Assembly: GCF_002846365.1 (NCBI RefSeq)
Contig: NZ_PJMW01000002.1
Span: 3,410,001-3,474,000, forward strand
Source of the DNA: Nocardia fluminea
GTDB lineage: Bacteria > Actinomycetota > Actinomycetes > Mycobacteriales > Mycobacteriaceae
Direction: 5' to 3'
Length of the DNA: 64,000 nucleotides
A model generated the notes under the pieces. The model searched no databases. It saw nothing but the letters and a program-made list of their open reading frames with translations, and was not told the origin of the DNA. Each line of letters opens with the position of its first letter. The first letter of the stretch is position 1. The position numbers and the translations under genes were made by a program. This document shows positions 51,947-60,775 of this stretch, piece after piece.

Positions 51947-51968
51947 GGTGCTCCGGTCCCGGAGCACC
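51947..51968 (+). promoter_or_regulatory. Hairpin between the ribosome site and start of the amidase gene
   Basis: GGTGCTCCG-GTCC-CGGAGCACC, a 9-bp stem, separates a purine-rich site (51936-51946) from ATG 51977. Folding would reduce the spacing from about 30 bases to about 8, so the hairpin may be needed for initiation. Confidence 0.5.
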
Positions 51969-51976
51969 GACCGAAC

Positions 51977-53554
51977 ATGCAACCAAACATCATCAAGGCC
52001 GGAATCTGCTCTACCGTCTCCGCCGCGGTGGTGGTGTCGCTGTCGGGACTGGTCCCCGTGACTGCCCACGCCGCCCCTGAACCAGCGACCAGCGAGCAGC
52101 TCGCCGGTAAGACGATCTTCCTCGACCCCGGCCACCAGGGGACGGGGCATTCCGAGGACCTGACTCGCCAGGTCGACAACGGTCGCGGTGGTACCAAGGA
52201 CTGCCAGACCGCCGGTATGACCTCACTCAACGGCACCCCCGAACACACCATCAACTGGGACGTCGCCCAGCTCGTGCGCGCATCGCTGGAGGCACTGGGC
52301 GCCGAGGTCGTGCTGAGCCGCGCCGACGACACCGGGTGGGGCGGCTGCGTCGACGATCGCGCCCGCGCCGCCAACCAGTCCGGCGCCGACGTGGCGGTGA
52401 GCATTCACGCCGACAGCGCGGGCCCGGACCAGCACGGCTTCCACATGATCGTGCCCCAGCTGCCCATCCCCGACTCGATCGCCGACAAGGCGCAGTCCGG
52501 CGGCGGGCGACTCGTGTCGAGCGCGGTCCGCGACGCCTACCTGGCAGCCGGCTTCTCGCCCGCCAACTACGCGGGCGTCAAGGCGGGCCTGCAGACTCGC
52601 GCGGACGTGGCGGGCCCGGCGCTGACACAGGTGCCGCTGGTGTTCGTCGAGATGGGCAACGGCGCCAACGTCGACGACGCCGCCCGCCTGGAATCGCGCG
52701 AGGGCCAGCTCGAGCACGCGGTCGCCATCACGACCGGCGTCGTCGGGTTCCTCCTGAACAAGCCGATTCCCGCCTACGCCGCCGCGCCGGGGCGGGTGCC
52801 GGTCGCGACGACCGCTCAGGAACCGAAGCGCGCCCCCGCGGCCGAGCCGACCGGGACACCCGCGCCGACCACCGGCGCTCCCGCACCCGGACCGGCGGGC
52901 AACCAGAACGGGGCTCCCGTCCCGGCCGAGAATTCCAGCGGCGCCGCAACGCCCACCGAGAGCGCGAACGGCTCGCCGGTGCCCGAACCGGCCGAACCCT
53001 CGCCGTCGTCGAAGAAGCCCGGCGGGGCCACCGCGTCGACGCCGGAGTCCGGGACGACCACACCCGCACCGTCCCAGCCGCCCACTTCGACGACTGCGAC
53101 GCCGGGAGCCGAGGCACCCGCCCAGGCGCCCGCGCCCGACGGGGCGCCGGCCGATTCGCCCGCGCCTGCCGGTGGCGCGAGCGATCAGACCCCACCGTCC
53201 GGGGACCCGGTTCCCGCCGGCGCAGCCGCCACCGCGGCTCCGATCCCCGCACGAGCCCCGATCGCGGAGCCGGTGCCGGTAGCCCCCGTCCGCACGGCGG
53301 CCCCCGGCGCCCCGGCCCGCCCGGCCGCTCCCGAGGCTCCTGCCACCCCGAAGAACCGGGGCACCAGCCCCAAAACCGAGGCGACGCCCAATGAATCCGA
53401 GCTCGATCTGAGCACCCTCGGCGGCCCGATCACTAAGGTCATGACGCTGCTCATGCCCCTGGCTCAAGCACTCGGCATGGACGAGTCGACGATCCCCGGC
53501 CAGCTGATCAATCTCGTGTACACCCTGGTGGGCATGGTTTTCGGCCCGTCCTGA
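51977..53554 (+). CDS. Secreted N-acetylmuramoyl-L-alanine amidase (Amidase_3)
   Basis: A 525-residue exported protein, signal peptide to about residue 32. The catalytic domain, about 40-258, has IFLDPGHQG (Zn His), HTINWDVAQLVRASLEALGAEVVLSR, VSIHADSAG (Zn His) and FVEMGNGANVDDAARLE (catalytic Glu), as in mycobacterial Ami1. It cuts the stem peptide from muramic acid. Residues about 260-470 are a Pro/Ala/Thr-rich tail, and the last 50 are hydrophobic and could anchor it. Regulated perhaps by the repeats upstream. Confidence 0.88.
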   Translation: MQPNIIKAGICSTVSAAVVVSLSGLVPVTAHAAPEPATSEQLAGKTIFLDPGHQGTGHSEDLTRQVDNGRGGTKDCQTAGMTSLNGTPEHTINWDVAQLVRASLEALGAEVVLSRADDTGWGGCVDDRARAANQSGADVAVSIHADSAGPDQHGFHMIVPQLPIPDSIADKAQSGGGRLVSSAVRDAYLAAGFSPANYAGVKAGLQTRADVAGPALTQVPLVFVEMGNGANVDDAARLESREGQLEHAVAITTGVVGFLLNKPIPAYAAAPGRVPVATTAQEPKRAPAAEPTGTPAPTTGAPAPGPAGNQNGAPVPAENSSGAATPTESANGSPVPEPAEPSPSSKKPGGATASTPESGTTTPAPSQPPTSTTATPGAEAPAQAPAPDGAPADSPAPAGGASDQTPPSGDPVPAGAAATAAPIPARAPIAEPVPVAPVRTAAPGAPARPAAPEAPATPKNRGTSPKTEATPNESELDLSTLGGPITKVMTLLMPLAQALGMDESTIPGQLINLVYTLVGMVFGPS

Positions 53555-53575
53555 CAACCGCTCCCCGCACGTCGA

Positions 53576-53609
53576 CACCGCCCACCTCTGATCGCGGAGG
53601 TGGGCGGTG
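53576..53609 (+). terminator. Terminator after the amidase gene
   Basis: A perfect 13-bp stem (CACCGCCCACCTC with its complement) and 8-base loop, 21 bases after the amidase stop and 18 before the CobW-type start. No U tract. Confidence 0.75.
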
Positions 53610-53627
53610 TGCTGGAGAGATGGCAGC

Positions 53628-54659
53628 ATGGGTGCGGTGATTCCTGTCGTGATCGTTGCTGGGTTTCTCGGTTCGGGGAAGACGACGCTGCTCAACTACC
53701 TGTTGCGCAACAATCGGGGGACCCGGATCGGCGTGGTGGTCAACGATTTCGGGGCGGTGAACATCGACGCGATGCTGGTGGCGGGGCAGGTCGACGCGAT
53801 GGTGTCGCTCGGCAACGGGTGCGTGTGCTGCGCGGTGGACGTGTCCGAACTCGATGATCTGTTCGCCCAGCTCGCGCAGCCGCGCACCGCGGTGGATGTG
53901 ATCGTGGTGGAGGCCAGCGGCCTGGCCGAGCCGCGCAACCTGATCCGGATGGTGATCGCCAACCCGAACCCACGCATCGCCTACGGCGGTTTGGTCGAAG
54001 TCGTCGATGCCGAGCAGTTCGCTTCCACCAGCGCGAAGCATCCCGAGCTGGTGACCCATCTGCGGATGGCGGATCTGGTGCTGGTGAACAAGGCCGATCG
54101 GATCGAGGCGCAGGCGCTGGCCGGCTTGCGCGCACAGCTGGCCGACTGGGTCGGGCAGGTACCGGTGTACGCGACGACGCACGGCCGCATCGATCCCGGC
54201 CTGCTGTTCGACGATCGCGCGCCCGATCAGCCGAAAGTGGCCGAGCAGCTGAGCTTCGACATCCTGCTCGACGAGCACGATCACGACGAGCCCGGCCATC
54301 GCCATCTCCACGACGACTACGTCTCGGTGGCGTTCACGAGCGAGCGCCCGTTGCATCCTCGCGCGCTCGTGGCCTTCCTGGAGGACCCGCCGTCGGGTCT
54401 GTTCCGCGCCAAGGGATGTGTCGCGTTCGCGGTGGCGGGGGAGCGCCGCAAGTTCGAAGTCCACCTGGTCGGCAGGCACGTGGTCTTCACCCCCGGCAGC
54501 TGGGCGCGGGGGGAGCGGCGTGTCTCGAACCTGGTGCTGATCGGTGCCGGAATGGACGCGGATACGGCAACGAAGCGCTTGCACGACACCGTGTTCGACG
54601 GTGAGACACCGTTGGACGAGCAGGAAATGCTCGGCGTGTGGCGCTACGTCACGCAGTAG
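53628..54659 (+). CDS. CobW/COG0523-family GTP-binding metallochaperone
   Basis: A 343-residue GTPase. Walker A is GFLGSGKTT; the metal-binding C-x-C-C is in GNGCVCCAV; the base motif is NKAD. A His-rich stretch (DEHDHDEPGHRHLHDD) lies in the linker and the CobW C-terminal domain follows. Members insert Zn, Co or other metals. Its place beside the molybdenum-cofactor genes is suggestive but no shared operon exists since moaE reads the other way. ATG 53628 has GGAGAG upstream. Confidence 0.87.
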   Translation: MGAVIPVVIVAGFLGSGKTTLLNYLLRNNRGTRIGVVVNDFGAVNIDAMLVAGQVDAMVSLGNGCVCCAVDVSELDDLFAQLAQPRTAVDVIVVEASGLAEPRNLIRMVIANPNPRIAYGGLVEVVDAEQFASTSAKHPELVTHLRMADLVLVNKADRIEAQALAGLRAQLADWVGQVPVYATTHGRIDPGLLFDDRAPDQPKVAEQLSFDILLDEHDHDEPGHRHLHDDYVSVAFTSERPLHPRALVAFLEDPPSGLFRAKGCVAFAVAGERRKFEVHLVGRHVVFTPGSWARGERRVSNLVLIGAGMDADTATKRLHDTVFDGETPLDEQEMLGVWRYVTQ

Positions 54660-54665
54660 CGACGC

Positions 54666-55097
54666 TCAGCCGCAGGCGTTGACCCATTCGGAAAGCCCGT
54701 CGGCGAACAGCTGCCGCTTCCAGATCGGCACTTCGTGCTTGATCCGGTCGACCAGTTCGGCGCATACCGTGAACGCCTCGGCCCGATGCGGCGCGGCCAC
54801 CGCCACCACGATCGCCAGCCCACCGATCGTGAGCGACCCGATGCGATGTGTCGCCGCGACCGGAAGTCCGCTCGCCTGCGCCACTTCCGCGCAGATCGCG
54901 TGCAGGAAACGCTCGGCCTGGGGATGCGCGGAGTACTCGAGCGAGGTCACCGCCTGCCCACCGTCGTGGTTGCGCACTTTGCCCGTGAACACCACCACCG
55001 CGCCGAATTCCGGTCCGTCGACAGCCTTTTCGACAGCGACGGGATCGAGGTCCTGATCGCTGATGGTCGCCAGCCGAACGGCACCGAAGTCACTCAT
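54666..55097 (-). CDS. moaE: Molybdopterin synthase catalytic subunit MoaE
   Basis: A 143-residue MoaE. VVVFTGKVRNHDGG near the start, LEYSAHPQAERFL and the active-site Lys region HEVPIWKRQLFADG are all present. With MoaD thiocarboxylate it converts cPMP to molybdopterin. ATG overlaps the end of the MoaC-MoaB gene by eight bases, so it is the last gene of a moeA-moaCB-moaE operon. Confidence 0.93.
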   Translation of the reverse strand: MSDFGAVRLATISDQDLDPVAVEKAVDGPEFGAVVVFTGKVRNHDGGQAVTSLEYSAHPQAERFLHAICAEVAQASGLPVAATHRIGSLTIGGLAIVVAVAAPHRAEAFTVCAELVDRIKHEVPIWKRQLFADGLSEWVNACG

Positions 55098-56181
55098 GGT
55101 TGCCGCCTCCGGCTACTTGCGCGAGCAGATGATCCAACAGCGGTTCCAGCACCGCCATCCCGTCTTTCACCCCGCCGGGCGAACCGGGCAGGTTCACGAC
55201 AACGGTCCGGCCGGCCAGTCCGGCAACGCCGCGACTCAGCGCGGCGAGGGGGAACTTCGCGGTCCCACGCTGCCGAATGGCATCGGCGACACCGGGCAGC
55301 TCACGATCGAGCACGGCGCGGGTGGCCTCCGGCGTCGCGTCGGTGGGGGAAGCGCCGGTGCCACCGGTGGTGACGACGAGCGCGGGCGCCGCGCTCAGGG
55401 CGTCGGCTAGCCCGGCGGCGATCGCGGCATCGGCGTAGACCAGCGGTCCGCGCACCGAAAACCCTTGCGCGGTCAGCCAATCGACCAGGACAGGGCCGGT
55501 GGTATCGGTGCGGGTTCCCGCCGCGGTGCCGGTCGATGCGACAACAACGACGGCCGTCCGCGAAAAGCTCTGGGATGCAGTCGATTCCGGTTCACCGCTG
55601 ACAGCGGGTGCCGTGCCGTCCTGAGTATCGGCGGGCGCCGTCTCGGCGCCGGTACCCGCGTCCACCTGTGCCGACCGGTCGTGCGCCGGTGTACCCGTGT
55701 CGGTTCGAGCCTCGGGTCGCACCCAATGTCCGTGCTTGCCACCCTCTTTGGTGACCAGCCGGACCCCGTTCATCACGGCAGCGGGATCCACGGCCTTCAC
55801 CATGTCGTGCAGGGTCAGCCCGGCCACAGCGACAGCGGTGAGGGCCTCCATCTCGACGCCGGTGGGCCCCTTGGTCTTCGCGGTCGCCTCTACTGTGATG
55901 GTGGTCTCGGTGAACCCGAACTCCACCTTCACCGACGACAACGCCAGCTGGTGACACAGCGGAATCAGCTCGGAAGTCTTCTTCGCACCGGCGATTCCGG
56001 CCAATCGCGCGGTGGACAGCACATCGGCCTTGGGCATCCCCTCGGCCCGCACCAACGCGACCACTTCCGCGGTCGTCTGCAATTCGCCTGCGGCGACAGC
56101 GATCCGGGTGGTGTCGGCTTTCGCGCTGACGTCGACCATGCGCGCGCGACCCTCACGGTCGACGTGGGACAACTCGCTCAT
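55090..56181 (-). CDS. moaCB: MoaC-MoaB/MogA fusion
   Basis: A 363-residue two-domain enzyme. Residues 1 to about 158 are MoaC (HVDREGRARMVDVSAK, KKTSELIPLCHQL, GVEMEALTAV, KAVDPA), the cPMP synthase. A Thr/Ala/Glu-rich linker of about 50 residues follows. Residues about 211-363 are MoaB/MogA (VVTTGGTGASPTDATPEA, LPGSPGGVKDGM), the molybdopterin adenylyltransferase. Such fusions occur in actinobacteria. The start overlaps the moeA stop (ATGA). Confidence 0.92.
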   Translation of the reverse strand: MSELSHVDREGRARMVDVSAKADTTRIAVAAGELQTTAEVVALVRAEGMPKADVLSTARLAGIAGAKKTSELIPLCHQLALSSVKVEFGFTETTITVEATAKTKGPTGVEMEALTAVAVAGLTLHDMVKAVDPAAVMNGVRLVTKEGGKHGHWVRPEARTDTGTPAHDRSAQVDAGTGAETAPADTQDGTAPAVSGEPESTASQSFSRTAVVVVASTGTAAGTRTDTTGPVLVDWLTAQGFSVRGPLVYADAAIAAGLADALSAAPALVVTTGGTGASPTDATPEATRAVLDRELPGVADAIRQRGTAKFPLAALSRGVAGLAGRTVVVNLPGSPGGVKDGMAVLEPLLDHLLAQVAGGGNHE

Positions 56182-57383
56182 AGCGACAAGATTCGCACAG
56201 GGACACCGGCGGCCAGCGAGGTGACCTCGGCGGGAACGTCGACGAGGACATCGGCCCAGGCCATCGCCGCGATGAGATGTGAGCCGGGGCCCGAGATCAC
56301 TTCGACCCCGTCCTCGGTCAGCAGCCCGCGCAGGTACTGGCGACGACCGGCGGGGGAGCGAAGCGCTGTCAGCAGGGTGGTCTCACCGTTCGCGAGCTCC
56401 GGCAAGCCGGCCAGCGCGCGCACGGCGGGCCGGGCGAACACGGCGTAGGACACCATCGTGCTCACCGGATTGCCCGGGAAACTGAGCACGGGAACCTCGT
56501 CGACCACCGTGTAGCCCTGCGGTCCGCCCGGCTGCACCGCGACCGAGCCGAACGTTCCGCCGAGCGGGCCCAGCACATCCTTGACGACCTCGAAGTCGCC
56601 CTTGGACACGCCCCCGGAGGTGAAGACCACGTCGGCGACGGCGGTCGCCGCGCGCAGCACCCTCGTGAACACTGCGGGATCGTCGGTGCTGTGCGCCACG
56701 TCGACCACGTCGACGCTGTCGGCTCGCAACGCGGCGGCCAGCGCGATCCCGTTCGAGTTGTAGATCTGCCCAGGGGCCAGCACGGCCCCCGCGGGCTGGA
56801 GTTCGTCCCCGGTGGTGATGCAGACAGCGCGTAATCGGCTCAGCACCGGCACCGTGGGCAGCCCGACGGCGGCCAGCGCGGCGATGTGGCGGGGCGCGAG
56901 CACCGTGCCCGCCCGCGCGACGAGCTCACCGGTGCGCACATCGGTACCGGCTTCGCGCACGAATTCGCCACGTCCACGGGCACGTTCGACCACGATCCGG
57001 CCCTCGCCCGCCTGCACGTCCTCGACCGGCACCACACAGTCGGCGCCGGGCGGGATCGGCGCACCGGTCATCACCTTCAACGCTGAACCGGCGGGCAGCG
57101 CGTCGGTGCCCGGTTTGCCCGCGGCCACCACACCGGCGACGGGCAGTGTGACGGGCGTGACGGCCACGTCGGCCGCGCGCACCGCGTAGCCGTCCATCGC
57201 CGAGTTGCGGAACACCGGCAGGTCGATCGGTGACACCACATCGGCAGCCAGTGTGCGACCGAGGGCCTCGGGCACCGGCGCCTGTTCGTCCGGGCGGGCG
57301 GCGAGGGGGGCCAGCAGCGCGGCGACGGTGTCGCGGTACTCGTCGACGCTGCGCGCCGACGCGGTAGCGGGCCGGGGACTCAT
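56178..57383 (-). CDS. moeA: Molybdopterin molybdotransferase MoeA
   Basis: A 401-residue MoeA. FRNSAMDGYAVRAADV, VMTGAPIPPGADCVVPVED, ITTGDELQPAG, IYNSNGIALAAAL, FTSGGVSKGDFEVVKDVL and LSFPGNPVSTMVSY are in order. It inserts molybdate into adenylated molybdopterin. First gene of the leftward operon, divergent from moaA across about 142 bases in which I see no Moco riboswitch. Confidence 0.93.
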   Translation of the reverse strand: MSPRPATASARSVDEYRDTVAALLAPLAARPDEQAPVPEALGRTLAADVVSPIDLPVFRNSAMDGYAVRAADVAVTPVTLPVAGVVAAGKPGTDALPAGSALKVMTGAPIPPGADCVVPVEDVQAGEGRIVVERARGRGEFVREAGTDVRTGELVARAGTVLAPRHIAALAAVGLPTVPVLSRLRAVCITTGDELQPAGAVLAPGQIYNSNGIALAAALRADSVDVVDVAHSTDDPAVFTRVLRAATAVADVVFTSGGVSKGDFEVVKDVLGPLGGTFGSVAVQPGGPQGYTVVDEVPVLSFPGNPVSTMVSYAVFARPAVRALAGLPELANGETTLLTALRSPAGRRQYLRGLLTEDGVEVISGPGSHLIAAMAWADVLVDVPAEVTSLAAGVPVRILSL

Positions 57384-57509
57384 GCTGCCAGCTTAATCGT
57401 CGCCGTCGGGGCCGGTCGGGGTCGCGTGGCTCACGGTGGTGGGCGGCCGGCGGTGAGCTGACGAGTTCGCGAAGAATCGGCCCGGCGCACGGAACGTGAC
57501 GGGCCTGAC

Positions 57510-57525
57510 GGGTCATACTGTAGAG
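57510..57525 (+). promoter_or_regulatory. Possible -10 element for a leaderless moaA transcript
   Basis: CATACTGTAGAG ends directly at ATG 57526. A TANNNT-type -10 six or seven bases before the start codon, with no clear ribosome site, fits the leaderless mRNAs common in this order. Inferred from spacing. Confidence 0.35.
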
Positions 57526-58584
57526 ATGACGCTGGTCGAAATGGGGATACCCGCCGTGCGATCGGAGCGGCCGTCCCTGGACGGCAGGCCCGACACGCCG
57601 TTCCTCGTCGACCGCTTCGGCCGGATCGCTCGCGATCTGCGCGTGTCCATCACCGAGAAGTGCTCGCTGCGCTGCACCTATTGCATGCCCGAAGAGGGCC
57701 TGCCGCCGATCCCGCGCCAGGAACTGCTCACCGCCGACGAGATCGTGCGGCTGGTGTCCCTCGCAGTGCGCGAGCTGGGCGTCCGGGAGGTCCGCTTCAC
57801 CGGCGGTGAACCGCTGATGCGCCGTGAGCTGGAACAGATCATCGCCGGCTGTCACGCGGCGGTGCCCGGCACTCCGCTGGCCATGACGACGAACGGCGTC
57901 GGCCTGGAACATCGCATCCACAAACTCGCCGCGGCCGGCCTCACCAGGGTCAATGTCTCCCTCGATACCGTCGACCGGGAAGATTTCACCCGCCTCACCC
58001 GCCGTGACCGGCTGGAGTCGGTCCTCAACGGCATCCGGGCCGCGCGCGATGCGGGCATGGCGCCGGTGAAGGTCAACGCCGTGCTGATGCGCCAGAACCT
58101 GGCGGGCGCGGCCGACCTGCTCGCCTGGTGCCTGGCCGAACAGTGCGAACTGCGCTTCATCGAGGAAATGCCCCTCGACGCCGACCACGAGTGGGCCCGC
58201 GATCACATGGTGACCGCCGCCGACCTGCTCGACGTCCTCGGCGAGCGCTTCACCCTCACTCCCACCGTTCGCGCCGATCCGTCGGCCCCCGCCGAGAAAT
58301 GGCTGGTCGACGGCGGGCCGGCGACCGTCGGCATCATCGCCACGGTCACCCGCAAGTTCTGCGACAGCTGCGACCGCACCCGGCTCACCGCCGACGGCAT
58401 GCTGCGCTCGTGCCTGTTCAGCGACCAGGAGTTCGACGTGCGCACCGTGCTGCGGGCAGGCGCCGACGACGACGAGGTCGCCGAACTGTGGCGCGGCGCG
58501 ATGTGGCAGAAATGGGCCGGTCACGGTATCGACGCCGCCGGTTTCGTCCCCCCGGAACGCACGATGGGAGCCATCGGTGGTTGA
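57526..58584 (+). CDS. moaA: GTP 3',8-cyclase MoaA
   Basis: A 352-residue radical SAM enzyme. The N-terminal cluster is [27 protein letters not shown] and NVSLDTVD follow; the second cluster is C-D-S-C with a later Cys in GMLRSC. The C-terminus ends in the conserved Gly-Gly. It starts molybdopterin synthesis from GTP with MoaC. The moaD start lies within its last codons. Confidence 0.93.
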   Translation: MTLVEMGIPAVRSERPSLDGRPDTPFLVDRFGRIARDLRVSITEKCSLRCTYCMPEEGLPPIPRQELLTADEIVRLVSLAVRELGVREVRFTGGEPLMRRELEQIIAGCHAAVPGTPLAMTTNGVGLEHRIHKLAAAGLTRVNVSLDTVDREDFTRLTRRDRLESVLNGIRAARDAGMAPVKVNAVLMRQNLAGAADLLAWCLAEQCELRFIEEMPLDADHEWARDHMVTAADLLDVLGERFTLTPTVRADPSAPAEKWLVDGGPATVGIIATVTRKFCDSCDRTRLTADGMLRSCLFSDQEFDVRTVLRAGADDDEVAELWRGAMWQKWAGHGIDAAGFVPPERTMGAIGG

Positions 58585-58819
58585 GGTCCGCTATTTCGCC
58601 GCCATCGCCGACGCGGTCGGCAAGAACACCGAATCCCTCGACCTCCCCGACGGCGCGACCGTCGCCGACCTGCGCGCCACCCTCGCCGCCACCTACGGTT
58701 CCGGCATCGACAGCCTCGTCGGTGTCTGTGCCTTCCTCATCGGTGACGAACTCACCCGCGACCCCTCCGCCATGCTCCGCGACCGGGTCGACGTTCTCCC
58801 GCCTTTCGCCGGCGGCTAG
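58577..58819 (+). CDS. moaD: Molybdopterin synthase sulfur carrier MoaD
   Basis: An 80-residue ubiquitin-like protein ending in Gly-Gly, which becomes a thiocarboxylate. [27 protein letters not shown] and DVLPPFAGG match MoaD. GTG start overlaps moaA by eight bases. Confidence 0.92.
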   Translation: MVEVRYFAAIADAVGKNTESLDLPDGATVADLRATLAATYGSGIDSLVGVCAFLIGDELTRDPSAMLRDRVDVLPPFAGG

Positions 58820-58821
58820 CC

Positions 58822-59184
58822 GTGGTCCAGAGCAAGGCCCCCGACGTGGCGGCCTACCTCGCCGAGTTTCCGCGGGACCGCCGCGAGGCGCTCACCAGGC
58901 TGCGCGACCTGTGCCTCCAGGAGCTGCCAGGGTTCACCGAGGTGATGTCCTACGGGATGCCCGTCTACGAACGCGACGGCACCGGCGAGGTCGCCTTCGC
59001 CGGCCAGAAGCAGTACATCTCCGTCTACCTCCTGCGCTCCGACGTGCGCGCGGCCTTCGCCGACCGTCTCGCGAGCCATGACATGGGCAAGGGCTGCCTG
59101 CGTTTCCGCAAGGAGCCGGACTACGAGCTGGTTCGAGACCTGTTGCGGGCCACGGCGTCCGGCGACGGTGCCGTGATCTGCTGA
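58822..59184 (+). CDS. DUF1801-family protein
   Basis: A 120-residue protein of the DUF1801 (YdhG/YjhA-like) family: VAAYLAEFPRDRREALTRLRDLCLQELPGFTEVMSYGMPVY, then VAFAGQKQYISVYLL and MGKGCLRFRK. Biochemical role unknown. GTG start two bases after the moaD stop, so it is co-transcribed with the molybdopterin genes although no link to them is known. Confidence 0.82.
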   Translation: MVQSKAPDVAAYLAEFPRDRREALTRLRDLCLQELPGFTEVMSYGMPVYERDGTGEVAFAGQKQYISVYLLRSDVRAAFADRLASHDMGKGCLRFRKEPDYELVRDLLRATASGDGAVIC

Positions 59185-59200
59185 GGAGACGGGCCGTGAG

Positions 59201-60025
59201 CTAGCGCCACCAGGTGTCGAGCGGGGTCACCGGGACGGTGCGCTTGTGGCGGGTGTTGGTGAAGATCGACTCCACCCGGGCGGCCACCTCCGAGGTGACG
59301 TCCTTGCCTTCGAGGTAGTCGTCGATCTCGCTGTAGCGCAGACCGAGCGCGTCCTCGTCGGCCAGAGCGGGGCGGTCGTCTTCGAGGTCGGCGGTGGGGA
59401 CCTTCGACCAGATGCTCGACGGGGCGCCCAGTTCCTGCAGCAGGGCCGCGCCCTGGCGCTTGGTGAGGCCGGTGAGGGGCGTCAGGTCGACACCGCCGTC
59501 GCCGAACTTGGTGAAGAAGCCGGTGACCGCTTCGGCCGCGTGATCGGTGCCGACCACCAGCAGGCTCTCCTGGCCCGCGAGGGCGTACTGGGCGACCATC
59601 CGCTCGCGCGCCTTGATGTTGCCGCGCACGAAGTCGCGCAGGCGCTCGTGGTCGAGCGCGCCCGCCACCTCGATGCCCACCGCGTCGGCGCTGGGCCGGA
59701 TGTTCACCACGACCGTGCGATCGGGGTCGACGAAGTTCAGCGCGATCTGCGCGTCGTGCTCGTCGGCCTGCACGCCGTAGGGCAGCCGTACCGCCAGGAA
59801 TTTCGCCTCGACGCCGTCGGCGCGCAGCTCCTCGACGGCCAGCTGGCACAGCCGACCGGCCAGCGCGCTGTCCTGTCCGCCACTGATCCCGAGGGCGAAC
59901 CCCTTGGCCGGGGTGGTGGCCAGGTAGTCCTTGAGGAAGTCGACGCGTCGGCGGACCTCCTGCTTCGGCTCGATCTCGGGCAGCACACCCAATTCGGCAA
60001 TGATCTGTTCACGCAGTGTCCCCAT
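59201..60025 (-). CDS. nadE: Ammonia-dependent NAD synthetase NadE
   Basis: A 274-residue enzyme of the short, E. coli-like class. The ATP pyrophosphatase loop [65 protein letters not shown] and a C-terminal [13 protein letters not shown] are present. It makes NAD from deamido-NAD and ammonia. Mycobacteria rely on a long glutamine-dependent form, so this could be an extra copy. It has no glutaminase domain. A TetR gene ends seven bases upstream. Confidence 0.92.
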   Translation of the reverse strand: MGTLREQIIAELGVLPEIEPKQEVRRRVDFLKDYLATTPAKGFALGISGGQDSALAGRLCQLAVEELRADGVEAKFLAVRLPYGVQADEHDAQIALNFVDPDRTVVVNIRPSADAVGIEVAGALDHERLRDFVRGNIKARERMVAQYALAGQESLLVVGTDHAAEAVTGFFTKFGDGGVDLTPLTGLTKRQGAALLQELGAPSSIWSKVPTADLEDDRPALADEDALGLRYSEIDDYLEGKDVTSEVAARVESIFTNTRHKRTVPVTPLDTWWR

Positions 60026-60031
60026 GCCGTC

Positions 60032-60688
60032 TCACTCTACTTGTGGGGCAGCCGAAATGACCCGGCGAACCAGCCATTCCCAGTTGTCGCCGATGTGCTG
60101 GCGGGTGTAGCCGAGGACCTCTACCTGGTGGATGACCAGTGCGGCCGACAGCGTGGACAGCAGCGTGTCGGCGATCAGTGGCAGTTCTCCGTCGACACCG
60201 GTCGCGCGCAGCAGCAGCACGACGTGCGCCTTGTGCAGGGCGTAGGGCCCGCCACCGAAACGTCCGTCCTTCTCCGCGGCCTGGTGCAGATCGCCCTCGA
60301 CCTCGATGTCGAGCAGCCGGGTGCGCCCGAAGGCGATGAGCCGGTCGACCGGGCGTGCCGAGGGGCCGAGCGGTGCGGGCCCGAACATGAAAGCGGCCTG
60401 GAATTTCTGCTCGGAGTGATCCAGCAGGGCCAGCATCAGCCCGGTCCGGTTGCCGAACCGGCGAAAGACCGTGCCCTTACCGACACCGGCGCGCTTGGCG
60501 AGCGCGTCCATCGTGAGGCCGTCGACGCCGTGCTCACGCACCAATTGCTGGGCCGCGTCGAGCAGTAGTGCGCGATTGCGCGCGGCGTCGGCGCGTTCGA
60601 CGGGTTCCGCACTGCCTGGCAGCGGCCGTCCGATCCCGAGCAGGGGCGGGTCGCCGGGCTCGGTTGTGCCAGAGCTCACGCCGCTCAC
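60032..60688 (-). CDS. TetR-family regulator of the FMN-reductase gene
   Basis: A 218-residue TetR protein. A disordered N-terminus of about 35 residues is followed by ALLLDAAQQLVREHGVDGLTMDALAKRAGVGKGTVFRRFGNR, then a helical ligand domain. GTG 60688 has GGAGG four bases upstream. It diverges from the FMN-reductase gene, and a strong inverted repeat sits between them. nadE follows in the same direction and may be co-transcribed. Confidence 0.87.
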   Translation of the reverse strand: MSGVSSGTTEPGDPPLLGIGRPLPGSAEPVERADAARNRALLLDAAQQLVREHGVDGLTMDALAKRAGVGKGTVFRRFGNRTGLMLALLDHSEQKFQAAFMFGPAPLGPSARPVDRLIAFGRTRLLDIEVEGDLHQAAEKDGRFGGGPYALHKAHVVLLLRATGVDGELPLIADTLLSTLSAALVIHQVEVLGYTRQHIGDNWEWLVRRVISAAPQVE

Positions 60689-60706
60689 ACGTCCTCCGCG
60701 GGAAGT

Positions 60707-60726
60707 AATCGGACCGGGGTCCGGTT
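60707..60726. promoter_or_regulatory. TetR operator candidate
   Basis: AATCGGACC-GG-GGTCCGGTT is an inverted repeat with one mismatch in nine per arm, placed 18 bases upstream of the tetR start and 49 before the FMN-reductase start. It fits a TetR dimer site controlling both directions. Confidence 0.7.
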
Positions 60727-60775
60727 ATTGTCGGATGAAACTTGGATCATTCCACTGAGTACACCAGGAGTCGCC

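Noticed and set aside
57384..57525. Moco riboswitch between moeA and moaA
   Set aside because: The gap is only about 142 bases and shows no recognisable Moco aptamer pairing.
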